A DNA stretch of 64,000 bases from CAWKDG01 sp963848355 (GTDB lineage: Bacteria > Actinomycetota > Acidimicrobiia > Acidimicrobiales > UBA8190): assembly GCA_963848355.1 (NCBI GenBank), contig CAWKDG010000012.1:1736001-1800000 (forward strand), written 5' to 3'. The notes under the pieces are model-generated. The model was not told the origin of the DNA and did not search any database. It saw nothing but the letters and a program-made list of their open reading frames with translations. Shown here piece after piece: positions 18,408 to 26,931 of this stretch. The number at the start of each line of letters is the position of its first letter. The stretch's first letter is position 1. A program made the translations under genes and the position numbers.

Positions 18408-18791
18408 CTAGGGCCTGTATTGCCAGACGAGTTGGATGTGATCTATCTCGCCGGTTGCGAGAGTGATGTCCTGCGGCTGGCTGCATTGGTCACCGGACAT
18501 CTTGGGACCACAGCCGATCACCGTGTAACTGCCCGGCGAGAGCTTGATATCGAACTTTCCTGACTTCCCGACGTGCCTTTCGAGGACGAGGGGAACGGAG
18601 TTGAACTCCACTTCGACGGTTCCGGCCGTGGGCTGGAACCCACCGGGGTATGCGCCACCTTCGACACCGAGTTCGCCGACAATTGCCGACTTCTGTCCGG
18701 CTTCGGTGCTTGCGTGGGCCGGCGCGGCCAGTCCGATCACTGTGATACTGCTGGCGAATAGCGCCAGAGCAAGTTTGATCATGCGGGACAT
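18408..18791 (-). CDS. small secreted beta-domain protein
   Basis: 127 residues. ATG 18791 is preceded at good spacing by AAAGGAG; an in-frame upstream ATG (18824) is less likely. A Sec signal peptide (basic MSRMIK, hydrophobic core, APAHA cleavage site) is followed by a beta-rich domain (TVEVEFNSVPLVLERHV, GKFDIKLSPGSYTVIGCGP) with two Cys. The pattern resembles the lipoprotein at 10929-11318. No catalytic motif is visible; it is probably an exported binding or sensor protein. It lies before the DrrAB-like exporter on the same strand. Confidence 0.75.
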   Translation of the reverse strand: MSRMIKLALALFASSITVIGLAAPAHASTEAGQKSAIVGELGVEGGAYPGGFQPTAGTVEVEFNSVPLVLERHVGKSGKFDIKLSPGSYTVIGCGPKMSGDQCSQPQDITLATGEIDHIQLVWQYRP

Positions 18792-19166
18792 GATGCTCCT
18801 TTCGGTCTCTGTCCTTGGTGACACCGACCAAGGACGTCTTCGTCTGTAGGCGATCGAGGTTCTGGAGCCTCAGGGAGCTCGCCCGCACCTGCACTGAGAC
18901 CCAGCGGCCACGGTCAACCGGCTGATTACGCGGTGACGGAAACAGACACCATGCTGGCGTATTCCGTTGCCACTGGTGACGAGACTCGATCGAGATGAGA
19001 CCCCCCACCAGCCACCAACATCGAAACGGTCTGCAGCCGCATTCCGTTACAAGGCGCATGTTCGGCTCGAAGAGGTGCGTCACGCGTGGGTGCCAACGGT
19101 CTGCGCCCACGGACGCTCAGGAGCAGAGCAGGAAACCCGCTCCAACCCCCGAGAAGACGCCACACG
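18792..19166. other. intergenic region without a recognised gene
   Basis: About 375 bases between the secreted protein start (minus) and the end of the ABC-2 permease (minus). Frames on both strands are short or of biased composition. It should hold the promoter of the secreted-protein gene and the 3' end of the permease transcript; no strong hairpin was found. Confidence 0.5.
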
Positions 19167-19940
19167 TCATCGGACTTCCCACTGGAACCAGCGGATGCCG
19201 ACGACACTGAACACGAGGATGTACCCGAGTACCGCCAACAGCGACTCGACGTCACGGGTGTTCCATGCGGAAAGGTTGAGGACGCCGGCGAAGAGTGTCA
19301 TCACCGTCCCCACCGGGCTCCATTGAGCCACGGTGTCCCATGTGTGGCCGAGCGAACCGCCCTGGCCGAGAAGGCCGAGAAAGATGAGGCCGATGTAGAG
19401 CAGGCGCGCCGTGGAGTTGACCGTCTCGGAGGACTTGACCAGGGCAACGACTGCCTGTCCGATGCACAGGAACATGGCACCTCCCAGGATGCAGACCAGG
19501 AGGACCAGCCCGTATTGACCGACAGAAAGCGAAAGGTGGTGAACACGCGCGCCGAGGATCACAACGACAAGCGCGATGATCAGGTTGGCCAGGGTCTGGA
19601 CGGTCAATCGGCTCACCATGATGGCCCACGTGGACGCAGGCGTGACGCGTAGGCGCTGGAACACGCCTTTCTCCCGGTCGCGTGCCACGGCGAGCGAGTA
19701 CCCCATGATCGACGTTGAGGCGATTCCGTAGGTGATGCTCAGTCCGATGACGAAAAGGGACCCTCCGAGGTGCGCGGTGCCCTTCTTGGAATTGGTGGAT
19801 ACCAGAATGAGATACGGGAGCAGGATGCTCAGAATCAGCGATCGCCGGTTCTTCAGGAAGACGATGAAGTCAGCCCGCAACAGCGACGTGAAGATCAGGC
19901 GTGTGTTGGGTGCCGTTGTAACGGATTGTGCGCTAGTCAC
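19167..19940 (-). CDS. ABC-2 type permease (DrrB-like)
   Basis: 257 residues with six hydrophobic segments and the ABC-2 layout: cytoplasmic start, first helix near 34-50, and the conserved loop MGYSLAVARDREKGVFQRLR before helix 3. It overlaps the upstream ATPase gene by 8 bases, forming a two-gene exporter. DrrAB-type transporters export drugs or lipophilic products; the substrate here is unknown. The gene is intact, unlike the ABC-2 set at 11.5-14.5 kb. Confidence 0.88.
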   Translation of the reverse strand: MTSAQSVTTAPNTRLIFTSLLRADFIVFLKNRRSLILSILLPYLILVSTNSKKGTAHLGGSLFVIGLSITYGIASTSIMGYSLAVARDREKGVFQRLRVTPASTWAIMVSRLTVQTLANLIIALVVVILGARVHHLSLSVGQYGLVLLVCILGGAMFLCIGQAVVALVKSSETVNSTARLLYIGLIFLGLLGQGGSLGHTWDTVAQWSPVGTVMTLFAGVLNLSAWNTRDVESLLAVLGYILVFSVVGIRWFQWEVR

Positions 19941-20748
19941 GGATCTCGCTCCCGGTCAGGCCGATAAAGACGTCTTCGAGTGTCACCGCGCCACGAGCGG
20001 CCTGACGAACGAGCGGATCGTCCCTGTGCTGCTCGATCAGCTCGGCCGGCGCACCGGTCGCTAGCACATTGCCATGGTCGATGATGGCGACCCTGTCACA
20101 CACGGCCTGGGCCTCCTCCATTGAGTGCGTCGTGAGAAGGATGCTGCCTCCCTGGTCGCGAAGGTGCTCAATGCGGAACCACAATTGACGACGCGACTGC
20201 GGATCGAGACCGGAGGTTGGTTCGTCCAGCAGAAGCAGCACCGGGTCGTGGATGACGGCGATGAAGAGCGAGAGCCGCTGCTGCTGTCCACCGGAAAGCT
20301 GTTTGAAGAGCTTGAGCGCTTCGTGACCGAGCCCGATGCCCTCGAGGCGTTCAGTGATCTGGTGGTCCGACAAGCTGACTCCGTAGAGCCCGGCGTACAG
20401 CTGGACGATCTGCTTGACGTTGAGCTGTGCTTGGAAGCTCGTTGCCTGGAGTTGCACGCCCATCTTTGACCTGGCCAGAGCGGGATGTCGCTGGACGTCC
20501 ACAGCATCCACCAGCAGGGTCCCTCCGTCGGGCTTGAGCAGGCCCTCGATGGCGCTGAGTGTGCTCGTCTTGCCGGCTCCATTGGGGCCTAGAAGGCCGA
20601 AGATCTCTCCACGGTTGATATGCAGGCTCACTCTGTCGACGGCTTTCGTGGTGCCGTAGGACACGCTGAGCTCTCGGACATCCAAGATGGCGTTCTGTCG
20701 TGGTTGGTCCTCGCTACTCACTCGGTGCCCCTTCCCGACGCGACGCAC
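19933..20748 (-). CDS. ABC-2 transporter ATP-binding protein (DrrA-like)
   Basis: Up to 271 residues with Walker A GPNGAGKTST, signature LSGGQQQRLSLFIAVI, Walker B LLLLDEPTSGLD and H-loop TTHSMEE. The C-terminal tail after TLEDVFIGLTG is typical of the DrrA group. An in-frame GTG at 20721 may be the true start, since the first nine residues are basic and poorly conserved in kind. It pairs with the permease at 19167 and lies downstream of, and on the same strand as, the MarR gene, which probably regulates it. Confidence 0.88.
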   Translation of the reverse strand: MRRVGKGHRVSSEDQPRQNAILDVRELSVSYGTTKAVDRVSLHINRGEIFGLLGPNGAGKTSTLSAIEGLLKPDGGTLLVDAVDVQRHPALARSKMGVQLQATSFQAQLNVKQIVQLYAGLYGVSLSDHQITERLEGIGLGHEALKLFKQLSGGQQQRLSLFIAVIHDPVLLLLDEPTSGLDPQSRRQLWFRIEHLRDQGGSILLTTHSMEEAQAVCDRVAIIDHGNVLATGAPAELIEQHRDDPLVRQAARGAVTLEDVFIGLTGSEIRD

Positions 20749-20844
20749 GAGTCACGTTCGGACCAGGACGGCTGGGACATGACCCGAGTGTGGTACCAAT
20801 GACGACTTTGAAAAGGAGATTCATTCCCGGCCTCTCTTTGCGGG

Positions 20845-21294
20845 TCAGCTGCATTGTTCTCTGGGTAGTGGCGTTTCTTCGTCGGACAACACCTCGGGGG
20901 TCAGGAGGCGAGAGAGCAGGTCGATGGCGGCGATCACGTCGGTGAGCTCCACTCGGTCTTCAGCGGTCAGCTCTCTGGCGAGGATGTCGTCGATCGGCAC
21001 CGAGCCGAGACGTTCTTGGATGGCCTTGAGCGCCGGGGTCGTGCGCACCAGAGTTCGCCGGCGGTCGAGAGGGTCCTGTTCGCTCTGCAGGAGCCCCAAC
21101 TGCCGAAGCCCTGCCACCGCGGTCGACACGAGACTTTGGGGAAAGCCAGTCCGCTTGGTGATCTCCGTGATCGAGCTGTTCGGGTGGAAGGCGACGTCTA
21201 CGAAGACCAGCCGCCGGCTCGTTGCCGTCTTGCCTCCTGGCAGGGCGCCTTCGGCGATCTGCATCAGCTTGCGGCCAAGCAGGAAGAGCGACAT
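20845..21294 (-). CDS. MarR family transcriptional regulator
   Basis: 149 residues from ATG 21294. The winged helix (NSSITEITKRTGFPQSLVST, then GLRQLGLLQSEQDPLDRRRT) is typical MarR, with Asp/Arg wing residues. The frame is open upstream to 21549, but those residues lack protein character and the start would cross the inverted repeat, so ATG 21294 is preferred. It lies about 100 bases before the DrrAB-like exporter on the same strand and back to back with the second padR gene. Confidence 0.88.
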   Translation of the reverse strand: MSLFLLGRKLMQIAEGALPGGKTATSRRLVFVDVAFHPNSSITEITKRTGFPQSLVSTAVAGLRQLGLLQSEQDPLDRRRTLVRTTPALKAIQERLGSVPIDDILARELTAEDRVELTDVIAAIDLLSRLLTPEVLSDEETPLPREQCS

Positions 21295-21302
21295 GGGATT
21301 CA

Positions 21303-21332
21303 CATCAGAAAACGATACATCATATTCTGATG
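21303..21332 (-). promoter_or_regulatory. inverted repeat at the marR promoter
   Basis: CATCAGAA and TTCTGATG, separated by 14 bases, sit 9 bases upstream of the marR ATG. A -10-like TATGAT on the minus strand (21319-21324) lies inside the repeat. This is a good candidate for the MarR autoregulatory operator. Confidence 0.6.
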
Positions 21333-21472
21333 AGATGTCCCTGAGTCCAACCGCGAGTCCGAGATCCCTTCGAGGGCGGGCCGTTCTCTCGACCTCTGCC
21401 CGGGAGGGGATCATGTCGGGCGGGGCGAAGACGAGACACGCGGTGCCAGCGCCGTCGGGGCCGGTAGAGGGC

Positions 21473-21510
21473 TTGACTCCCCACCGACGTCCTGTACCAT
21501 ACTGAGTATG
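21473..21510 (+). promoter_or_regulatory. promoter and palindrome of the second padR gene
   Basis: TTGACT (21473-21478), a 16-base spacer and TACCAT (21495-21500) are followed by the perfect palindrome CATACTGAGTATG (21498-21510), 20 bases before the GTG of padR. The palindrome overlaps the -10 and start-site area, as expected for an autorepressor. Confidence 0.6.
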
Positions 21511-21530
21511 ATTAAGGATCGGGTGAAACG

Positions 21531-22106
21531 GTGAGCGTTCGTCACGCAATCCTCGCCCTGTTGAGTGAGGGCCCGAAATACGGCCTTCAGCTGCAGAAGG
21601 AGTTCGAGTCGAGCACCGGCGAGGTATGGCCGCTCAATATCGGACAGGTGTACACGACGCTGCAGCGTCTCGAGCGTGACGGGTTGGTCGAATCGGACGA
21701 GCCCGAGAGTGAGGGCCCGCAGAAGGGCTTTCACATCACTGACGCCGGATCGACCGAACTCTCGTTGTGGCTGAACACTCCGCCGGACATGACATCGCCG
21801 CCTCGTGACGAGCTCGTGATCAAGGTGCTCTCAGCTCTCCGGGTACCGGGGGTCTCGGTGCACGATGTGATCCAAGTCCATCGCCGCTACCTCGTCGAGC
21901 TGATGCAGCAGTGGACGCGCCTGAAGGAGGACGAGGGCGACTTTGATCTCACCTTTGCCCTTGTCGTCGATGCGGAGCTTTTCCGACTTGACTCGGTCGT
22001 GCGGTGGCTCGACACAGCCGATGGTCGTTTGAAGCGTGCTGCCTCTGAGCCGCCCACTTCCTCGACGAAGCCCCGACTGGCGCGGCGACTGGTCGTACGC
22101 CGGTGA
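21531..22106 (+). CDS. PadR family transcriptional regulator
   Basis: 191 residues from GTG 21531 (AAGGATCGG upstream). The PadR winged helix is clear (HAILALLSEGPKYGLQLQKE, then NIGQVYTTLQRLERDGLVES). A helical C-terminal dimer domain follows and a basic tail ends the protein. It overlaps the next ABC ATPase by GTGA, the same arrangement as the first PadR operon at 7.2 kb. It probably represses the downstream ATPase/permease genes via ATACT-type palindromes at 21498 and 22908. Confidence 0.9.
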   Translation: MSVRHAILALLSEGPKYGLQLQKEFESSTGEVWPLNIGQVYTTLQRLERDGLVESDEPESEGPQKGFHITDAGSTELSLWLNTPPDMTSPPRDELVIKVLSALRVPGVSVHDVIQVHRRYLVELMQQWTRLKEDEGDFDLTFALVVDAELFRLDSVVRWLDTADGRLKRAASEPPTSSTKPRLARRLVVRR

Positions 22107-22837
22107 GTTTCCTCGAACTGCGACGCGTCTCCAAGTCCTACGGAGAGGGCGCCAACGAGGTGCACGCGATCCAAGATGTCGACCTTGCCGTCGAATGCGG
22201 GACGCTCGTGGCGGTGATGGGCCCGAGCGGATCGGGGAAGTCGACCCTGCTCACCATCGCCGGCAGTCTCGAGGAGCCGACCAGCGGCGAGGTGGCCATC
22301 GACGGCGCGTCGCTCCAGGCGATGTCCCGCAACGACAAGGCGCGCCTCCGACGACGCACGATCGGCTACGTCTTCCAGGAGTTCAACCTTTTGGCCGGGC
22401 TGACTGCGGGGGAGAACGTCGCCCTGCCCCTCGAGCTGGACGGCTTGGGCGGGAAGAAAGCGCAAGCCGCCGGAATGGCTGCCCTCGAAGAGTTGGGACT
22501 CGCCGATCGAGCGACGCACTATCCCGATGAGCTCTCGGGCGGTGAGCGCCAGCGAGTCTCGATTGCTCGCGCCGTCGTGGGAGATCGTCGACTCCTCCTC
22601 GCCGACGAGCCGTCGGGCGCGCTCGACTCGACGAACGGCGAGGCGGTGATGCGGATGATCCTGGGCGCCTGTAAGCAGGGAGTCGCCGCCGTCGTCGTCA
22701 CCCACGACGCCCAGCTCGCCTCATGGGCCGACCGGGTGGTCTTTCTCCGCGACGGTCGCGTCGTCGATCAGACGATGCCGCCGCCGAGTCCCGAGGCCCT
22801 GCTCGAGGAGAGCAGTCAGTCCGGACCTCGTCGGTAA
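22103..22837 (+). CDS. ABC exporter ATP-binding protein, first of a tandem pair
   Basis: 244 residues with Walker A GPSGSGKST, signature LSGGERQRVSIARAVV, Walker B LLADEPSGALD and H-loop VTHD. It is very similar along its whole length to the ATPase at 22980 (shared KSYGEG, SLEEPT, NDKARLRRRTIGYVFQ, ENVALPLELDG), so the pair arose by duplication. It is coupled to padR but has no permease directly after it. It may share the permease at 23730 or be a leftover whose permease was lost. Confidence 0.9.
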   Translation: MSFLELRRVSKSYGEGANEVHAIQDVDLAVECGTLVAVMGPSGSGKSTLLTIAGSLEEPTSGEVAIDGASLQAMSRNDKARLRRRTIGYVFQEFNLLAGLTAGENVALPLELDGLGGKKAQAAGMAALEELGLADRATHYPDELSGGERQRVSIARAVVGDRRLLLADEPSGALDSTNGEAVMRMILGACKQGVAAVVVTHDAQLASWADRVVFLRDGRVVDQTMPPPSPEALLEESSQSGPRR

Positions 22838-22893
22838 TCGCTCACTGCGCTGGACAGGAAAGCTGCACCACATGCCCTCGGCCCGATGACCCG

Positions 22894-22921
22894 TTGACAT
22901 TCGTAGGATACTCCGTATAGT
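22894..22921 (+). promoter_or_regulatory. promoter with ATACT palindrome before the second ATPase
   Basis: A perfect TTGACA (22894-22899), a 16-base spacer and TATAGT (22916-22921). ATACTCCGTAT (22908-22918) lies between and over the -10. It matches the arms of the palindrome at padR (ATACTGAGTAT), so it is a likely second target of that regulator. Confidence 0.6.
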
Positions 22922-22979
22922 TATAAGTGTCCTACTAAACTTCTTACCGCCTAATCCGGCAAAGGATGGTCTGCCTCCG

Positions 22980-23696
22980 ATGAGCCTTCTCGAACTCCAC
23001 CAGGTTTCGAAGTCCTACGGCGAGGGCGAGACCGCCGTATGTGCCCTCGACGAGATCGACATTTCTGTCGATGAAGGACACCTTGTCGCTGTGATGGGTC
23101 CGAGCGGTTCCGGGAAGTCGACGCTCCTAACGATCGCCGGCAGCCTCGAGGAGCCGACGTGCGGCGAGGTGCGCATCGGAGGGGTGGCGTTGACCAGCCT
23201 GACCCGCAACGACAAAGCGCGCCTTCGTCGGCGGACGATCGGCTACGTCTTCCAGGACTTCAACCTCCTCCCGGGACTCAGCGCCGCAGAGAATGTCGCG
23301 CTCCCGCTCGAGCTCGACGGCGTCCCGGCACGCAAAGCCCACCAGGCGGCACTGGCTGCGCTCGAGCAGCTCGGTCTGGCCGATCGCGCCGGGCACTTCC
23401 CCGACCAGCTCTCCGGCGGTGAGCGCCAGCGCGTTGCCATCGCTCGTTCCGTGGTCGGTGAACGGAAGCTGCTCCTCGCCGACGAACCATCGGGTGCGCT
23501 CGACTCCACCAATGGCGAGGCGGTGATGCGATTGATCTTCGACGCGTGCAAGCGTGGGGTGGCCGCGGTCGTAGTCACTCACGACGCCCATCTCGCATCG
23601 TGGGCTGACCGCGTGATCTTCATCCGTGATGGGCTGGTCGTCGACCACCTCGCCCCCGACCTTCCTGATGCGTCCCTCGCGACGCCCCGCACGTAG
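22980..23696 (+). CDS. ABC exporter ATP-binding protein, second of a tandem pair
   Basis: 238 residues, MacB/LolD type, with Walker A GPSGSGKST, signature LSGGERQRVAIARSVV, Walker B LLADEPSGALD and H-loop VTHD. It has its own promoter at 22894 and lies 33 bases before the large FtsX-like permease gene, so it is that permease's obvious ATPase. Near-duplicate of the gene at 22103. Likely function is export or resistance (inference). Confidence 0.92.
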   Translation: MSLLELHQVSKSYGEGETAVCALDEIDISVDEGHLVAVMGPSGSGKSTLLTIAGSLEEPTCGEVRIGGVALTSLTRNDKARLRRRTIGYVFQDFNLLPGLSAAENVALPLELDGVPARKAHQAALAALEQLGLADRAGHFPDQLSGGERQRVAIARSVVGERKLLLADEPSGALDSTNGEAVMRLIFDACKRGVAAVVVTHDAHLASWADRVIFIRDGLVVDHLAPDLPDASLATPRT

Positions 23697-23729
23697 CGCG
23701 ATCGAACGCAAGATTTCGAAGGAGCCCCG

Positions 23730-26279
23730 ATGACTACTACCGTCCTCACACCGCTCGCCGCCGCCCGCCCCGTCGATGGCGGCGCACCGGCTCGTCGAGC
23801 CGTCGTCCGCTGGGCATGGCGGCTCTTTCGGCGCGAGTGGCGTCAACAGTTCCTGATCCTCGCCCTGATTGCTATCGCGGTGGCGGCGACGATCGTGGGC
23901 TCGGCCGTCGCCATGAACAACCCGCCGCCGAAGAACTCCGGCTTCGGTACGGCGCAGGACTCCATCTTCTTCTCGAGCGATAACGCGCACACAACGAGCG
24001 TCATCGCGGGCCTGGAGCGCCGCTTCGGTCGCGTCGAGCTGATCGAGAACGAGACGCAGTCGATCCCGGGATCGATCAACACCTACCAGGTCCGCGCGCA
24101 AGACCCGCATGGGCCGTTCAGCGGTCCGATGCTCGCGCTCGTCTCCGGGCACTACCCGTCGGGCGCCGACCAGGTCGCCGTAACGAACGGCGTTGCCTCG
24201 GCCTTCCACCTGAGGGTGGGAGCTATCTGGCGAGTCAGCGGTGTTGAGCGCCAAGTGGTGGGCATCGTGGAGAACCCGCAGAGCCTCCTCGACGCGTTCG
24301 CGCTCGTCGTGCCCGGGCAGGTGAAGAACCCCACGGGGATCACTGGGTTGTTCGACGCGCCGGGCGTGCCTTTGCGCTCGATCGGCAACAACGTGCAGAC
24401 TCCGGCCTCCGTCGCGCAGTCGAACCCGATCAACCCCGAGACGATCTCGCTGGTCGCACTGGTCCTCGGCATGCTGCTCATCGCTCTCGTCTCGATCGGC
24501 GGTTTCACCGTGCTCGCCCAGCGCCGCCTGCGCTCGATCGGCATGCTCGAGTCAACCGGCGCGACGGACCGCCACGTTCGTCTCGTCATCAGCGCCAACG
24601 GGGTCGTCGTCGGTGTCGCCGGGGCGATCCTCGGCTTCGTCCTCGGGCTCGTCGTTTGGCTCGCCTACCGCCCAGAACTCGAGCAGAGCTCGCACCACGT
24701 CATAGGAGTGCTCGCGCTCTCGTGGACCGTGGTGATCGCTGCGATGGTGCTCGCAGTCATCGCCGCCTACTTCGCTGCCTCCCGTCCGGCGCGGGCGATC
24801 ACCAAGGTGCCGATTGTCCAGGCGCTGTCGGGCCGACCGGCGCCGCCCCGACAGATCCACCGGTCCGCGGTCCCCGGCATCGTCTTCCTGGTGGCCGCTT
24901 TCTTGCTGCTCGGCTACTCCGGTGGGACGAATCACGGCAACGGGAGCGGTGGGGCACCGGAACTCCTTTTCGGGATCGTCCTGCTCATCCCTGGACTCAT
25001 CCTGCTCGCTCCGTTCTTCCTCTCGTTGACGGCGCGCCTCGGTCGCCGCGCGCCTATCGCCACCCGGATCGCGCTGCGTGATCTCGCCCGGTATCGGGCG
25101 CGCTCGGGTTCCGCGCTGGCGGCGATCAGCCTCGGGGTCTTCATAGCGGTGATCGTCATGCTTGCTGCCGCCTCCCGCTACGGCAATGTCCTGGATTACG
25201 CGGGCCCGAACCTTTCCTCGAACCAGCTGGCACTTCACGCCAACACGCCACCACCCCCGGGGACACACGTCTTTGGCCCGAACGGCAATCAGGTGATCCA
25301 GAAGTCCACGACACCGACGGCTAGTTCTGCAGAGTTGGCGGCGAGCGCAGCCTCGATCGCCAAGAGTCTCGGCGCGCAGCTCGTCCCCCTCGAGACGCCG
25401 AATGCGGGATTGAACGGGACGAACCTGGGACGGCAGTGGGATGGAGCGATCTATGTGGCGACACCCCAGTTGCTGCGGGCGTTCGGGATCACGCCCTCGG
25501 AGATCGCCCCGAACGCGGACGTCTTGAGCTCGCGTCCTGGTCTGTCGGGCGTCTCCGGTCTCGTCTTCAACTACACCTCCGGTGGTAAGTCCGCAGAAAG
25601 TCCATACGCACCCGGCGGGGGATCATCGACCCAGGAATGTACGGCCGCCACGGGTTGTCGCGCCCACCCGGTGATCCAAGAGATCGGGGCGCTACCAGGC
25701 GGGACATCGGCGCCGAACACGGTGATCACCGAGCACGCCATGCGCGAGTTCCACATCCAAGCGACCACGAGCGACTGGCTGATCCAGGGATCGCAGCCCT
25801 TCAGTGCTACCCAGATCAGCAGCGCTGAGTTGGCGGCGTCGACGACCCAGCTCGTAGTCGAGGCGAAGAACGACCAACCCACCTCGTCCACCGTCATCAA
25901 CTGGGCGACGGTTTTCGGCATCGTCATCGCCCTGGGCGTGCTCGGGATGTCGGTCGGACTCGTCCGGAGCGAGACAGCAAGCGACCTCCGTACGCTGGCG
26001 GCGACTGGTGCGTCCAGTTACACGCGGCGCACATTGACTGCCGTGACGGCTGGCGCGCTCGGGTTCCTCGGTGCACTCCTCGGCGTCGTGGGCGGTTATA
26101 TCGGTATGATCGGTTGGCTGCGGAGCAACTCGCTGAACGGGGGGATCGCCGCGCTCGGGAACATTCCCGTCACGGATCTCCTCCTCATCCTCCTCGGCAT
26201 GCCGGCATTCGCGGCCATCGTTGGCTGGCTCTTCGCCGGCCGCGAACCTGCCGCAATGGCGCACCAGCCGATTGAGTAA
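23730..26279 (+). CDS. FtsX-like ABC transporter permease
   Basis: 849 residues from ATG 23730 (AGGAG upstream). Layout: membrane helix at about 40-65, a large extracytoplasmic domain, a three-helix block (about 235-360), two further helices, a second extracytoplasmic domain and a C-terminal three-helix block. This is the twin-FtsX architecture of peptide/lipid exporters. It forms a transporter with the ATPase at 22980 and perhaps that at 22103. Similar in design to the permease at 8431 but longer. Confidence 0.9.
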   Translation: MTTTVLTPLAAARPVDGGAPARRAVVRWAWRLFRREWRQQFLILALIAIAVAATIVGSAVAMNNPPPKNSGFGTAQDSIFFSSDNAHTTSVIAGLERRFGRVELIENETQSIPGSINTYQVRAQDPHGPFSGPMLALVSGHYPSGADQVAVTNGVASAFHLRVGAIWRVSGVERQVVGIVENPQSLLDAFALVVPGQVKNPTGITGLFDAPGVPLRSIGNNVQTPASVAQSNPINPETISLVALVLGMLLIALVSIGGFTVLAQRRLRSIGMLESTGATDRHVRLVISANGVVVGVAGAILGFVLGLVVWLAYRPELEQSSHHVIGVLALSWTVVIAAMVLAVIAAYFAASRPARAITKVPIVQALSGRPAPPRQIHRSAVPGIVFLVAAFLLLGYSGGTNHGNGSGGAPELLFGIVLLIPGLILLAPFFLSLTARLGRRAPIATRIALRDLARYRARSGSALAAISLGVFIAVIVMLAAASRYGNVLDYAGPNLSSNQLALHANTPPPPGTHVFGPNGNQVIQKSTTPTASSAELAASAASIAKSLGAQLVPLETPNAGLNGTNLGRQWDGAIYVATPQLLRAFGITPSEIAPNADVLSSRPGLSGVSGLVFNYTSGGKSAESPYAPGGGSSTQECTAATGCRAHPVIQEIGALPGGTSAPNTVITEHAMREFHIQATTSDWLIQGSQPFSATQISSAELAASTTQLVVEAKNDQPTSSTVINWATVFGIVIALGVLGMSVGLVRSETASDLRTLAATGASSYTRRTLTAVTAGALGFLGALLGVVGGYIGMIGWLRSNSLNGGIAALGNIPVTDLLLILLGMPAFAAIVGWLFAGREPAAMAHQPIE

Positions 26280-26408
26280 GGGCGAAAAGGAGTGTCTGTA
26301 TCTCGTCAGCTCCGGTGTCGCATCAATCAAACCGATAGTGCCTACGGCGGCGTCCTCGAGCACTCCCGTCGTCAGTCTTGACGCGATGGTCCAGCCATTA
26401 GCACCGCT

Positions 26409-26855
26409 TCAGGTCCCACCGGCCTGCTTGGAGCGCAGCTCAGCGATCTGGGCGCGAGCGGCTTCGATCAGTTCGACGTTGGTATGGGCGTGACCGGCCA
26501 GGCCCCATCCTCCTTGGACCGCCTCGGTGAGAAGAACCCAGGTCCTGTTCGATACGGAGGCGTCGGCGGCCGCAGCTGTGATCAGTTCGGTGAACTGGCT
26601 CACGACTGCCAGCTGCTTGTCCCGGTCGAGTGCACCGGCGTTGGTCAGCACCTGCACCCTGACGTACGTGTTCTCACCATCGACGTTGGACATGGCGTCA
26701 TCGGCCAATGCATGGACGAAAGCGGCCGTGTTCTGCCTAAACATGGGGATGTCGGGGACCCCTTCTATGGTCATCAGTGTCTGCGCCAGGTCGACGGCCA
26801 GCTGGTGCGGATCAGTGAAGGTGCCCGCCGTCGCGTACACATCGATCATCGGCAC
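26409..26855 (-). CDS. tautomerase superfamily (4-OT-like) fused-domain protein
   Basis: 148 residues. GTG 26855 was chosen because it gives Met-Pro (MPMIDVYATAGTF), and the N-terminal Pro is the catalytic residue of this superfamily after Met removal; GGGAGGGAG lies upstream. Two beta-alpha-beta halves can be seen (PMIDVYA... and YVRVQVLTNAGALDRDKQLA), the length of fused tautomerase proteins. It probably catalyses keto-enol or related chemistry on a small acid (inference). It sits downstream of the alpha/beta hydrolase on the same strand. Confidence 0.8.
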   Translation of the reverse strand: MPMIDVYATAGTFTDPHQLAVDLAQTLMTIEGVPDIPMFRQNTAAFVHALADDAMSNVDGENTYVRVQVLTNAGALDRDKQLAVVSQFTELITAAAADASVSNRTWVLLTEAVQGGWGLAGHAHTNVELIEAARAQIAELRSKQAGGT

Positions 26856-26931
26856 AGCGTTCTCCCTCCCATCCATGTCATCGTTTCGCCGTTCCAGCGA
26901 CCTGGGTCGGGCGGCAGCGTCTCCGCTCGCG

